DNA of 64,000 nt from Caprimulgus europaeus (Eukaryota; Chordata; Aves; Caprimulgiformes; Caprimulgidae), in the NCBI GenBank assembly GCA_907165065.1, contig OU015541.1, positions 12,639,001-12,703,000 of the forward strand, in the 5' to 3' direction. Shown here in pieces: positions 1-12,986 of the stretch. Each line of letters starts with the position of its first letter. Position 1 is the first letter of the stretch. Position numbers and translations under genes: made by a program. The notes under the pieces are model-generated. The model had not been told where the DNA came from. It searched no databases and was given only the letters and a program-made list of their open reading frames with translations.

Positions 1-3000
1 GGTCTGGTGTCAGCCAGACTTACAGGCTACCTCCAGGAGGTGGATGGCTTCTGGTGGCCCAGTGGGAGCTGTGTGACAAAACCAGGGTAATTCAGGTAGT
101 TACCACCAGGATCTCTCAATGTGAGGAAGTGGAAGGCAAGAATTAGTCACAAGGATTATTTGTCTGGAGTGTGTTATAAAAGCTGATAGAAACCAGAGCT
201 GGGGTCAGGGTCTGCAGTGTCCTGCTCTGCAGCTGGCACCCCAACAAGAACATCCAAATGGACAAATTAGAGGTGAAATATCAGCAAGGCTGAGGAACCT
301 GAGTGCACAGAGAGGGAGGAACTGATCCCAAATGACACATGGAGTCTGGGATGTGGGGAAGGACCTATTGACTCTCCAGGTCCAAGCAATGCCCCACTCT
401 CACCAAATTTACTGCAGTGTGTAGCTCTTGGGACATTAAGCTGTGCATGATGTGGGACAGAAACCCAGTCATTGTCTTCTCCTTGTGCCGTACTCTCCAG
501 GTTGGGATCCGGTTTCATTTGCAGTCTCTGATTTTTAACGTTATTTAAGTGATGAGTAACCTCAATGCTGGTTAGGGGGTTAGAAGCCACACTGTGGGGT
601 GTGGAGAACAGAGAAGTTTTTGTCTTTCTCTTTGTCTTTTTATTTATTTATTTGTTTCTAAGTCTACAGTAAATACTGCTATAAACCATGCTGATGTAAA
701 CCAACTGCAAATTGAGGCATTATTTCACGTTATTTGCACCACAATTTTATTGCATTCACAGTTATTTACAATATGTAAATAAGCCTTACAATGTAGAAAA
801 ATGTTCTGCTATAACTCAGTTGTTTGAGCATTAAAAAAGCGAGGGGAGGAAATCAACCAAAACCCATAGATATATGCAGCAAGAAAAGATTATGGATAAT
901 ATTATGGATTATTTTTTTTTTTTGTTACAGGATTAGCTCTGTTTGAAAATAGTACCCATTTCCTGAGATGCTGAAATTCATGTGCTTCAGCTACCTGCAT
1001 TGTGTTATAAATTCATAATGACTATTTTCCGTCAAATACTGGGTTGCCATTTGAATTATTAAATGCTAAATGGCTGTGTAGAGTTTGTAAAGCAATGAGA
1101 ATTTCCTGCCAGTTGAAAAAGAGACCTAGTGTGGGTAAGAATACAGCCTTTGATGAGCATTGCAGCGGCTGCAGGCATAAGCAATTATATGCAGATGGAG
1201 CACAGGCAGTACAAAGATAAACGTTAGGTCCTTTGTAAATCCTGCTTGCAGTATTCCCCACGTGAATATGGACTGCAGTGTGATTATCTGGTTTTCTTAA
1301 GGCTTCATTTTCATCCCCCTGAATGGAATATGGCAAAAACATCTATTAATGTCAGCAGCAGCAGGGCAGGGTGCTTTGGCTCTGGATGAGAGCAGTCTGA
1401 AACATTTTTGGAGAGAGGGGTAATGAACTGCTTTGGCAGAAAAAATGTTACTTGAGTGTGTGTAGTTTGAAGAGATTGTTCAAAGGGGGGAGAAGCTTCT
1501 GTGTTTGCCCTTATGCTTTGTATTAGCAAGTTGGAGGTATTTCCAGGACTCTGATCTAGGCTAGTGTCAAGTTGTTTTTTTTATCTGAAGAAATCACAAT
1601 GTTTGACAAATATAGCATGAAAACCACCCGTTATTATACAAGGCAGCAGAAAGGAGAGATCTATTCTGGTAGTCCTGGCTAAAGAAGGAGGTTTTTGAAG
1701 GTGAAGCTTGTGTTTGATGGATCCAGTGTGTGTACCATCAATAAGGAGACAAGCTACCTCCAGGTGGTCTGTCCTACATGGTCATCCATGGTTAGAGGAG
1801 CAAGTGCTGGACAGGGATGAATGGTGTGCCCTGTTAGCTCCACACACACTTTGAGATTGTGGGAGGACAAGGTAGCTGCTGTCTAGGATTCATAGGCAGT
1901 GATAAGAGTGTGTCTGAGGAAAATAAAGCTGTCATGGGTGATGCTAGATATCCTTCTGGTGTATCATCCAGCCACTGCATGTGCCCTCTGTAGTTACAGA
2001 CAGGACATGATTACTCCTGAATATGAGCACAAAGTTCTTCATCCTGCATGGAAGTCATCTCCTGGTTCACACAGAGATGAACTCTCAGCTTCCCTGTAGA
2101 ATATTTAGAAAACTAGACAAATCCTTTCTGTCAACTTTAATAATTAAATGTGGTATGGTGATGGCTCTTTCCACCACCTCTGCCTTCTCATTAGGACAGT
2201 CAGTGTCTTATTTGAAGCCTGCAGAGCTGACCCTGCCTGCTGAGAGCGTGCTGGAAGCTGTGCTGCCTTGAAGGGACTTTGTTTCAGGGGCAATAAGTCT
2301 CTTTTTTGAGCAGCAGGATTTCCCACTGGTGAGATGAATGCACCTGCATGTGGTGTGCTGTCAAGCTGTTGGTTCTAGCTGGGAGTTTGGCACCTAAAGG
2401 TCATTCCCTTGGAAACAGAAAACCTGGAGGACCTAAAGGGTAGCAAAAGCAAAGGTAGTTAAAGTCCAACAGTGACAGTGACTGGGTGACATTGGAGCTG
2501 GAGAGTCTGCCTTACCCTGCATGGTTTAGTCTTTACCCTGTCCTTCTATGTTAGCTTCTGCTTGAAAGCCCCTTGCAAAGCACATGGCAAGATGCTTCAG
2601 TTGTCTTCCCATGTCCTAGGGCAAAACAATATGTGTTACACCTTGTCCACTGCTGAACTAGTCTTTTAGTGTGTGGAGGTTGGTGATCTGTGATGTATTC
2701 ACATGGATTCATGTTTTAAAAGCAAATCAACCTTGGTTCTTCCCAAAGTTCCTTTGGATAAAACCTATGGAAACCAGATTCCTCACCCCTTGTTAGACCT
2801 GATCGAACTGCAGCAATACAGAGAGAATTTGAAGTGGTTTGGAGATGGCTTCTGAAGAGCAGGAGGAAGCACAGCTATTCCTTTGTTATTATTTTTCCAA
2901 GCAGCATGTACATGGTTTCTCAGCCACAGCCCTCATTGAGACTGACATTATCATGTATGAGCTTACATTTCCTTTCACCCCCAATTGCTTCCTCTGAATG

Positions 3001-3436
3001 CTTTTATCTTTGCTTCCTTTCCTCTGTTCTTAAGAGTTGAGGCAGGCATCTCTCTTCCAAGCTCAGTGTGCTGGGCTCTTAATTGGTATCAGGAAAAAAA
3101 AAATCCAACAGGGCAGGGTGAGCTCTGTCCAGGGCTTTTCTCTTTGTGTTTTCACTGGCTGTCATGATCAGACCCCCAGTAATGTGCTGTAATAAATCAG
3201 CACCTTACAGACATGCAATAAATTAGTCTTGTGATAAGAACTTTGCCATAGAAGCAACATAAACTTTGCTATATTACCCTAAGGTGCCCAGTAATTGCTG
3301 CTGATTGGGGGGGAAAAAAACCATCCAGAGGAGAAATGCAATTTGTTGCTGTGGCTACTAGCTCCCAGATTTATTATCTCTCCTCTTTCTCCTGAAGTGT
3401 TGTAAAATACACCACAAATTCAGCAACTCCAAAGGA
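1..3436. other. Unique non-coding DNA, no gene seen
   Basis: I see no supported exon here. The reading frames are short (about 107 codons at most), lack recognisable domains and overlap each other on both strands. The stretch is AT-leaning, with a T12 run at 912-923 and a short TTTA-like patch near 638-655. No transposon end, CpG-rich promoter or RNA gene was recognised. It could be intergenic or intronic. Confidence 0.7.
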
Positions 3437-4290
<854 letters not shown>

Positions 4291-4298
4291 TATTTTAA

Positions 4299-7200
4299 GG
4301 TAAATTCTATCCACAGGTTTAGAGCACTGGTGAGTGCAGCATCACTGTGGAGCTGTACTGTACCTCTCAGTGCCCAGTGTGAGTTAGCTGGCATCTATTG
4401 TCAGATCAGAGGGTGCCTTTTAAATGTGCCTTTGATGTAACACCCCGTCCCAGGCACTGTCTGAGGTGGAGCACAGCAGCTCGGCACTGATGTGCGGTGA
4501 AGCTGTGTGTTAAGGGGAAAGTGGAGCAAGCATCTGGTAGATCAGGCCGATGGCTCAGCTGGGCTAGCTGGGAATGTATTTGTTGTGCTGAATAATCCCC
4601 TGCAGCTGTGTGTCAACACACGTTGGGCTGCAGAGATGATGATGGGACATGTGAAAGGACTTTGTTCCTTGTCTGATCATTGGTGCTTTCTCCATTAACC
4701 GGGTGTAGAGGAATGAGTGTTTCCTTCTGTCCCTGGGGCTGTGCTGGAAACCTGTCCCTGTGCTGAGGAGAAGAGACTGACCTGCCCTCATCCCCAGGGA
4801 GCAAAGTCTTGGCAGCCCTTCCCTCGTTCCCAGGCTTGGCAGGGCAGTGTCCTGTGGGTGTTTCTTTCACATATATTTGCTGTCAGGAGCCTTTGCTCAC
4901 ATACACTTGTGTGTGTGCACGAGCAATAAAAAAGTAACAGAGACCATCTCATGAGCTTTCCCCAATGGTGAGTGTTGCCACTGCCTGCTGCAGGGAGGGA
5001 CCCAGCCTGAAGAGGACTTTTTGTTGCCTAGTGTCATTTTTTTTACCCATCATGCTGCCTCCTGTCCCCTTTCCTGCACTGAGACTGCCAGAGGCAGACA
5101 GATGCTGAGAAAGAGCTGGTTCTCCTGGCTGGGGCTGGTGCACACCTCTGTTTCCTTCCCAAAGGGCTGGGGCTGTTTCCAGATGATCTTCTTGACCTGC
5201 TTTCTCTCTGGCTGGGGAACACCTCCTGCCACTTTTCATTGTCAGGGCCAGAAATGGGTAGAACCTGTTTATGTCCATGACAAATGTAGGAGCTGTTGTT
5301 AGGAGCCTTCTCTCAAGCTGAAAGGAGACTTCCTGGCTGGTGGGACTGGGGGCTTGTCTCACCCTCCTAAGGTCATGTTGCATTTTCTGGAGAGAGAAGA
5401 GCTGTACTAGTGGCATCCCACAAAGGTGAAAGGACCCTCTGCTGTCTGGGCTCTGCCCACAGGTGCTCGTGGGACTGCTCCATGGGCTGAGACAAGGAGC
5501 ACACTCACTCTGTGTTGGTGAAATAAACCCTGCATCGCCCTGGTCTGCCTGGCTAGAAATGTTTCTTTGGCTTTTTGGCCATGGCAAGAGAGAATTTTCG
5601 TAGTTTCAGGGAAATATGATTTTATATGTATACATATATATATATAGTGTATAAAAAGTGAGTATACTGATTTCAAAGATAAATTGCATGTGCAATGTTT
5701 TATACATAGAAAATTGGGAAAGTAACATGGGGCAGAGAGAATATTTTCCAGTGTTGATGGGCAGCATATAGTACCAAGGAGAAAGGAAGAACCAGGGTTG
5801 ATTCTCCTGAGTCCTTTCAGCCCCTGTAAAATGGAGTGCAGCAACAGCACTGCTCATCTTGGTGCTGTGCGTGCTCAGGTATTACTGGGAGTGAGGTAGA
5901 GGTGCCTTGGACTATTAGGGATGCTATTGCTTTTATTCATCCTGATAAAACACTTTATTTGGTCTCAGAAGATGAGAGCAGTGTGAGCATTTCTCCTCTG
6001 CTTTCATTTGCATCTGCCTTCCACTGATATGATTTTGCTTTTCATGGGATGACTCCCAGTTTCCACTAGTGTATTTTAGAGATATGGCCCACAGAATAAA
6101 GTCACAGGGAAAACATGGCACAAGAAATTGTTATATCAGGAATGAAAGCTAATGCATCAAGAGAGCAGGCTGTCTTCTTCAGAGGCTGACTTTTAGCATG
6201 GTAAATGGTGAGAAGATGTTGTAAGGTCTTACATGGTCTGGGAGTTAGGAAGTTTTAGCGATATCTCCTTGCCAGGAGCCTGGGAAACTGGCTCTTGGTA
6301 TAGGAGTCTCTTGGGACAGCTGTGGCTTTCTGAGGTCTCCCAATTTCCTATGAAAAGATCCTCATAGCTTTCGTATTTAGACCCCTAAACTTAATATTTT
6401 GACTAAATATCCTAAATAAATAATTTCTTCACTATGGAAAAGAGTTACTTTGTTAGGTTGGCTGCTGAATAGAAATTCAGTAGGGTGCAGGGTGCAGCAC
6501 AGGTGCTCTTTGTGACTGCTCCACAACGTGGCTGGAGATGAAGGAAACAACCACTGTGCTTTCCAGGGTAATAAACCCAACTTCTGCCTTCATCACATGA
6601 TCTGAGTGCTGGGCTCTCATCTAAACATCCCTCATCTATCCAAGACAGAGGCTGAAATCCACCTCTTGACCATCACCTCTCATACCTCTGGCCCATTGTT
6701 TCCTTATGTTTTCCTGTTTTTTCCTGCCTTGCAGATCTCAGCCTGGGTGCACCTCTGTTTTCAGGCAAGTCCTGTTATTTGTATCATATCAGCCACTTTG
6801 TGACCTTTGTCTCCCAGCCTAATGCTTTCATTCTCAGTCCTGTTGCTTTGTGCAGCTCCTTGCTGGGTCAAGATGTGCCATTTCAAGAGCTGCAGAGCAG
6901 TGGAGCATTTGTCTCTTTGCAGCCACTCCGTGTTGTGAGGTGAATGCTCGTTCTGGAGAGCTGGGCTTTTGTTATCTAACTAAATATGGAGCTAGATTTT
7001 TTTTTTTTTTTTTAAATTTGGATTTTGAACTGGTCAGGCAGTAAAAGAAATCCAGTTTCTTGACCATGCCTCACCTATTCACTCCCCAATGACTTTACAG
7101 CCAGTTTTTCAAACATGGGAGCCCATGGGAAGCTTACCTGTGGAGATTTTTGTAATAAAGTATGATTATTTGCTCTGGTATCTTCATGGCAGCCTGAGCT

Positions 7201-8149
7201 TTTCTGCAAACATAAACTACAGCTACTGAGTGCTGTACATTTGCAGAAACACCAGGGTTGACATGAGGCAGAGAATGACTGTGCAACCCAAAGCCAGCAT
7301 GGCACACGATCTCACGCATGGGATGTTCACGGGAGCCAACAAACTGGTCAACACCATAGTTCACTAATTACCTCAATTATTGCAACAGCTTCCTGATCCA
7401 ACACCAGCTTTTTAGCTTGTTCCCTGATCCCTGTTTAATGACAGAGTGCTCTCGTAGTTAATTTTTATATTTATGGCCCCTGCCATCATATTCTTGAGTC
7501 TATTAAATTTTATGCTCTGTAAAACTGTTCACGATTCATGGTGACCTTCGTGCTGCTCCAGCTGCTGTGCACAACTGTCGAGCTGACTGCCAAACCCAGA
7601 GCCTTCCAAGGCTGCTGGATACTTACAGAGAAAGGCCATGAAACTTAAAAATCCTGGAGTAAAGACTTCAAAGTGGGCAAATATGAAAAGCATTATAGGA
7701 ATTCTCCAGTCTTTAGAACCGGTGTCCAGTTTTGTGTTAGCAAAATACTCTCAAACATCCCAGGAAAACCTTTTATTTTTCCTCTGCTTAAAATGAGCAT
7801 TATTTTTCACAGGAATTCATTGTGAAAATCTGTGCATTGTCTCAGGTATCTGGGAACTTTCAGATTCTTTTTTGACTATCAGCAGATAGTAAGTGTGGCT
7901 TTTTTATATTGTAATATAGCAAACCATAATTTATTTAGAGTTGCAATCAAATACTATTTAAATTTCCGTGGTTATAAATTCTTATTTAATGTCTATAAAA
8001 ACGATTACTTTTGTCTTGGATTTCAGTAGGTTCATGGGTTGAATTGCTATTATAATTAAGATGAAGGCATTTTTGTTTTTTTCCTATTCCAGATGAAGTT
8101 ACGAGTTCAGCCACAGGATTTTAAGAGAAGCAGAGAGATTAATGTTATA
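4299..8149. other. Unique non-coding DNA, no gene seen
   Basis: No supported exon or mobile element was found. The longest frame is a 212-codon minus-strand frame at 4949-5587. It has no recognisable domain, overlaps other unrelated frames, and fits a chance open frame in GC-richer DNA. A short TA-rich patch (5622-5646) and a T17 run (6997-7013) are the only simple repeats of note. Confidence 0.65.
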
Positions 8150-8385
8150 ACCCAGCCTAACTTCTTGTATAACACAAGTCATCAGATTTCACTCAGTGAT
8201 GTATCCATCCCAATAACTTCTGGTTGACCTAGAATGAAAATATATGGATGTATATATAAAATTCAATCTTCTTTGAAAGATATGAAGTGATGGAAAAGCT
8301 ACCGCATCCCTTGACAATCTGTTCCAATTTGTTAAAATAAGTTCTCCTAACTCTTCTTCAGACCTTCATTTAGATAAGGTTGGAG
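8150..8385 (-). mobile_element. Ancient CR1-type LINE 3' fragment (amniote-age relic)
   Basis: Read on the plus strand, this matches the complement of a decayed CR1-like 3' region common in turtle, crocodile and bird genomes. Landmarks are a 'cttcttgtataacacaag' block at 8162, an 'ataacttctggttgacctag' block near 8212, and a block near 8291-8335 reading roughly 'gatggaaaagctaccgcatc' then 'tgttccaatttgtta'. The divergence is much higher than in the other CR1 copies of the window, so it is older. No open frame is kept. A T-rich pyrimidine stretch ending in CAG just upstream (8070-8092) looks like a splice acceptor, but I see no exon behind it. Confidence 0.7.
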
Positions 8386-9446
8386 TCATTTAAACTGCCT
8401 GACTCATCACTCCTTTGCCTGCAAATGTTTTCTGGTCACCAGTGGTTCCAGCTGCTGTTCAGGTCACTCTCATACTTAATTTCAAGGCTTGAATGTCTCG
8501 TTCACCATCCAGCCTCTGGGGTTTTGTTGTATTTGAAGAATCAAAAGTATTTCTTGGATTCCCTAGCAAAATGTGCACAAGAAAACCTCACACAAGAAAC
8601 CAGAGGACATCTCAGCAACCATCTGAAGGTAGAAAGGTGCCAGCTAGCCCTAAACACTGCTGGGCAGATGAATAGTGGAAACGTTGCTTGTGATTTTGAT
8701 TTTCCATCTGTAAATAGCGTAGTCAGTTTTAGAGGCCACACATGATTCAACCCCAGAATCTCAGACTTCCATCTGTGCTGAGCAGACTCATGAGTCTGTG
8801 TGTCCATCAGGGAAGCTGTGCTGTCTGGTCCAGCCTGGTGTCTGAACGCGTGCTGGCTGCTCCTTGCCTGGCAGTTTTCCCTGGAGCCAGTAAGTGAACC
8901 TGTTGGGATATAGTTGGTGGTGTTCCTTAAGTTGCATTGCACCAGCATAGAAGGCATCTATCCAAGGGTGCTGGTGCTATGTTCAAACCAATCCTGAGTT
9001 TGATCCCACCAACACCGCTTCCACGCTTTCAAACTGGAGTGCTGTCAGCACGGCTGCTTTCAGTTTAATCCCAGTACCAGTGGAAAACACAGCTGGGTTG
9101 TTTCATTTCATTGCACTGGTTGTTCTGCTTTGCACATTTCACTTCCTTTTGATTCTCTCCACTTTTCCTCCTTGCTTTGCTTCCAGGCTGTCCCACTGAA
9201 GGTCTGCATTACCCTTCTACTTGGGCTCATGCTCATGCTAGCTGTCCTGTGCTTTATTTTCCTCAGAGTTCAATGTTTCCTTGTAAATCCAGCAGGTCCA
9301 CAGCAGGTCCACACCTGCCTTATCTCTCCAGGCACTTCTGCCAGCACAATTTTTGAGAATTTTGTCAATTATTCCATCTAGTCACCCAGCTGATCTGCTC
9401 ACCACGTGAATTTCCTGTGGTTTTCTTAGCTGGTCACATCTCTGAG
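8386..9446. other. Unique non-coding DNA, no gene seen
   Basis: Reading frames reach 138 codons on the minus strand (8541-8957) but show no recognisable domain and overlap plus-strand frames. A hydrophobic 83-codon plus frame at 9130-9381 has no recognisable family and lies just upstream of a CR1 end. I treat both as chance. Confidence 0.6.
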
Positions 9447-9513
9447 CATGATGGTTGGACTGGATGATCTTAGAGATTTTTTCCAACCTTAACCATTCTG
9501 TGATTCTGTGATG
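9447..9513 (+). mobile_element. CR1 LINE, severely 5'-truncated 3' end
   Basis: About 67 bp match the end of avian CR1. A 'ggttggactggatgatctta' block is followed by a 'ttccaacctt' block, and the copy ends in two tandem copies of ATTCTGTG/ATTCTGTGAT. CR1 copies are usually cut short at the 5' end and lack a poly(A) tail, as here. The copy may extend weakly upstream. No coding part remains. Confidence 0.9.
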
Positions 9514-12357
9514 AGGAGAAAAGAAATGATTGCTGCAAGGCACAGGGGTCAGTGTGTTCAATTGCTCTTGTTCTACTCAGCTTTAACAACCATTATTGGC
9601 CATTGACCATGGTAACAACATCTGCCTGTATCTAAAGCTGGGTATATCATGGGAAGGCATGGAAATTTGGATATACTCTTTAATAACAAGATTTTTAAAT
9701 GCTAGATATTTTTTATTCTGGTGAACCAACATATTTTTCCCTTGAGCACTACCATTCTAGAAACCACAGTAACCCATGGATCGTGTGGTCTCTGCATAAC
9801 CAGACCTGTCTCAGAGGATCTGCATCCCACAGCTGGTGGTTGGATAAGAAAGTGCTGCCTGCACCTACAGTGTGCTGATGCCTAAGAGGTCCACGTGGTT
9901 GCAAGCCTAAAGGCAGTTCTGGAGAGGACCCTGACGTTGGTTTCCAGTCTTCACCCCTGAAGCTTGATGCCATCCTCTCAGCTTCAGTGTTTAAATGGCT
10001 GCTCAAGTATTTTATGACACTTCTCTGCATCTTTCAATAAAGAGCTGAGACTCTCGGACTCCCTTGAAGGTCCCAGCCTTTGGCTGTGCAATCCTGAAGC
10101 TCTCTCCTGTTGATGGAAGTCAACAGCAATAATGTTAGAGAATTCAGTGCAGAAGCAGTTGCTGTAAGTGAGCAAGGGAAGTCAGTGTGGGATAAAGATT
10201 TAAGGAGAAATTGCTCATTTCCAAACAAGTGAAAGATTGCTGCATCTCTGGGATCGTGTCATCTCGTGCTACAGCAAAGACTGACTGCAGAAGCACCCGT
10301 GATGGATGATAATGAATGCTTCTTTGCATAAGATTTTCATCTTCTAGAGAGAAACATTTTTTATTGGTGAGAGATAGTATGGTCTTTGATTTTTCATCTG
10401 CTATTTCCTAATCCACTGATAAATCTTAACTATTCAAATTCTAGCTGTTCTTAATTATCCAAATGATCCTTTTCAAAGATGATTGGTGTTTGGACAGGCT
10501 GGGCAGCCTGGCCTACCAGATCTGCTGGAAGTCTGATCCAAGTGGAAAAGCAAAAGAAAAAAAGGGGGGGGGGAAGGTTGAACTGATGCAGCCTGACAGC
10601 TCTTGGGAGGAATATCCTGACTTCAAGGTGACTTGGAGAGTTGCATCTTTTGCACCTTGGCACAGATGCCTCCTTTGCCATTTTTTGTGCCAGGCTTCTG
10701 GGGTGAGGTGGCTCAGCTGGATTCCCATGAGATGCAAGGTTGAGCCACAGTAGGTTCTTGGATGTTTGAGTGATGGAACCTGGCCCTGACCTTTGTCTAC
10801 AGACTATCTTTTCCAAAGAGGTTTTGGTTGCTGCTCCAGAGCTATAGTGCTGCCAGGTCAGGAAATGAAGAGGGGGAGGAAAAAACCCCCAAAACAAACC
10901 CCAAAAAACCCCACCAGCACAACTTCCTGAATCATAATCTTTGAATAATGAGATGTGGAAAACAAACAAAATGCCATTAAGAATTTTTATTCTATCTTTT
11001 GACTTTTAATCATTTTACTCTCATGTGTGAGATTATTCTTCTGTTTGAAATTAACCTTAACTGCACGCTCCCCCGATGGAGACCAGGATAATCCTTTCTG
11101 AGGAGAGTTACTGTGCATTAATTGCTTGTCTTGACTCCTTTCTTTTTTTTCCCCATTTCACTCTAACTTTTTTATTGTGCAGAGACTTGCACTGGAGCTA
11201 CAAAATGTGTCTGGAGAAAATGATAGAAGAAACCTGAATGTAACTGCTTCTCACATAATAATGTTTTCTGATTATTTTTCAATAAAAAAATTATCTTGGT
11301 TGCAAAGACCTTATACATAAGAGTGTAATTGCAACATCAACCACTTTCTAATTGCTGGAAAAAAACATTAGCCCAAACAGAGCTTTCTGTAACTTAGTAT
11401 TATAATTAGATTTAGAATCTTTCAATATATCTTTCTCTCACACATTCAAAGCACTTAAAATAATTTAAAATCATTCTCATTTCTTTATACCATTTCTGTC
11501 AACTGCATGGTGCTATAAATTATTCAGTAATTACAATAAATATAAGCTTAATATACATATATATCATTGTAATTAACTGTCCAAATAACTAGAAGTAATA
11601 TATTTTTCTCTTAATTCTCTTCTGATTTCATGGCTTCAGGAGTTGTCCTTTGCTTGAGACCCTACATCTCTCCCACAGTTGATCCCTACCAGTAGACAGC
11701 ACCTAATTTGTATGTACTAAATTAATATTGGGAGAGGTGGTGAGAGGAGCATGTGCATAGCCAGCCAGTGTTTGGATTGTGCTGCTGCCTGCAGTACTTC
11801 AGCCCTTAAATCAGGTGTCTTCACCCCAGCTGTGGCTCATGGAGCCAGCAGCACCTCTCCATCACCAGTGACAGAAGCTGAGAGTCATGAAGTGACCAGT
11901 GACCTGTCCTGACCAGGGACAGGAAGCTGAGGTCCTCTTGAACCAGCTGGCTGGGGCCAGCACCTCCTTGCAGGAGAAAGCCTCCATGGAGGTGCTGTTG
12001 ATTTTGGTGGGAGTGGGAGACAACCTCAAAAAGGTCCTGACAAGGAAGCCTGAAGGTGAAGTTTGCTGTTCTAAGTAATTTTGCTTCAGCTGAAAGCCTG
12101 TGTTTGTGGGCACATGGGCTGTCTCCAAAGATGAGCATTATTCATGAGAGAGGGTGAAAGTGAGAGGAGAAAGCAGTTCCCTTCTGGCCAGGGCTGGGAG
12201 ATGTTGCTGGATGTAGGTTTGCCCAGGAGCTCCCATAGGTGTGACACCCCATAGCAGTGGGTTTGAGCTGGTTCTGGACCACCAAGCCCTGCTGGGATAG
12301 TGGGTCTGTGTTGCCTTTTGTACCCACTATGAACAGAAGCAGTTGGAGAGCCTGGAG
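9514..12357. other. Unique non-coding DNA with an AT-rich block
   Basis: No exon was recognised. The longest frame (172 codons, minus, 10451-10969) contains proline and low-complexity stretches from a G10 run (10564-10573) and an A/C-rich patch (10870-10915), and is probably chance. From about 10960 to 11640 the sequence becomes strongly AT-rich with several TAAT/ATTA cores and no transposon signature. See the finding on candidate conserved non-coding DNA. Confidence 0.55.
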
Positions 12358-12986
12358 GTAGCTAGAATAGTGCTGTGTTTTGGTTTCAGTATGGGATGTG
12401 GAATGAGGAGAATGTTGATGACATACTGATGTTTTTAGCTGTTGCTAAGAAATCAAGGACTTTCTAACTTCCCATGTTTTGCTGGTCTGCAGGTGCAGGA
12501 GGAACTAGAAAGGGACATAGTAAGATTTATAGATCTAAATTGGCATTTGGATGTGTCAATGAGATATTCCATATCTTATAATGTCATGCTCAGTATGTAA
12601 ATTAGGGTTGACCAGAAACCTCATTCTCTTGCTCTTCTGGGATCAGGGTTTCAGGATTTTCTCTCCTCTGGGACCACCAGCCATGAATAGGCTGGGCATC
12701 AGTCAGCAGGTGGTGAGCAATTGCACTGTGCATCACTCATTTGTATATTCTATTATTACTGTTATCATCTTTATTATTGGCATTATTATTTTAATTTCCT
12801 CCTCTCTTTCTCTCCACCCTCCCCCCCCCCCTTTTTTTTTATTTTTTTTACTTTTAAATTGTTTTTCTCTCAACCCATGAATTTGCTCACTTTTACCCTT
12901 CTGATTCTCTCCCCATTTCCTGGGTGGGTGAGAATGAATGAGTGGCTGTGTAGTGTTTGGCTGCCAGCTGAGTTAAAACCACCACA
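12358..12986 (+). mobile_element. Solo LTR of an avian endogenous retrovirus (probably ERVL-type)
   Basis: About 629 bp match an LTR widely spread in bird genomes. It begins near the 'tagctagaatagtgctgtg' block, only a few tens of bases inside the usual TGT... start. It continues through 'ctgatgtttttagctgttgc' (12427), a degenerate TATA region (CAGTATGTAAAT near 12591), the 'gggcatcagtcagcaggtgg' block (12695), an ATT/ATC-rich tract (12753-12800), and the 'tctcaacccatgaatttgct' block. It ends at 12986 with ACCACACA-like bases. An expanded C11T9 run lies at 12821-12840. The TATA and poly(A) signals look mutated. No gag, pol or env remnant flanks it, so it is most likely a solo LTR left by recombination. 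The family name is from memory. Confidence 0.85.

Noticed and set aside
4949-5587. 212-codon minus-strand frame
   Set aside because: No domain recognised, overlaps other frames on both strands, no promoter or splice context. Somewhat longer than expected by chance, so a protein search would settle it; I do not support it as a gene.
8070-8230. Possible exon after a good splice-acceptor-like pyrimidine tract
   Set aside because: The following sequence soon becomes the old CR1 relic, with stops in the frames and no donor that I can pair with it.
9130-9381. Short hydrophobic frame resembling a membrane protein
   Set aside because: Hydrophobic residues follow from T-rich codons. There is no family resemblance or gene context.
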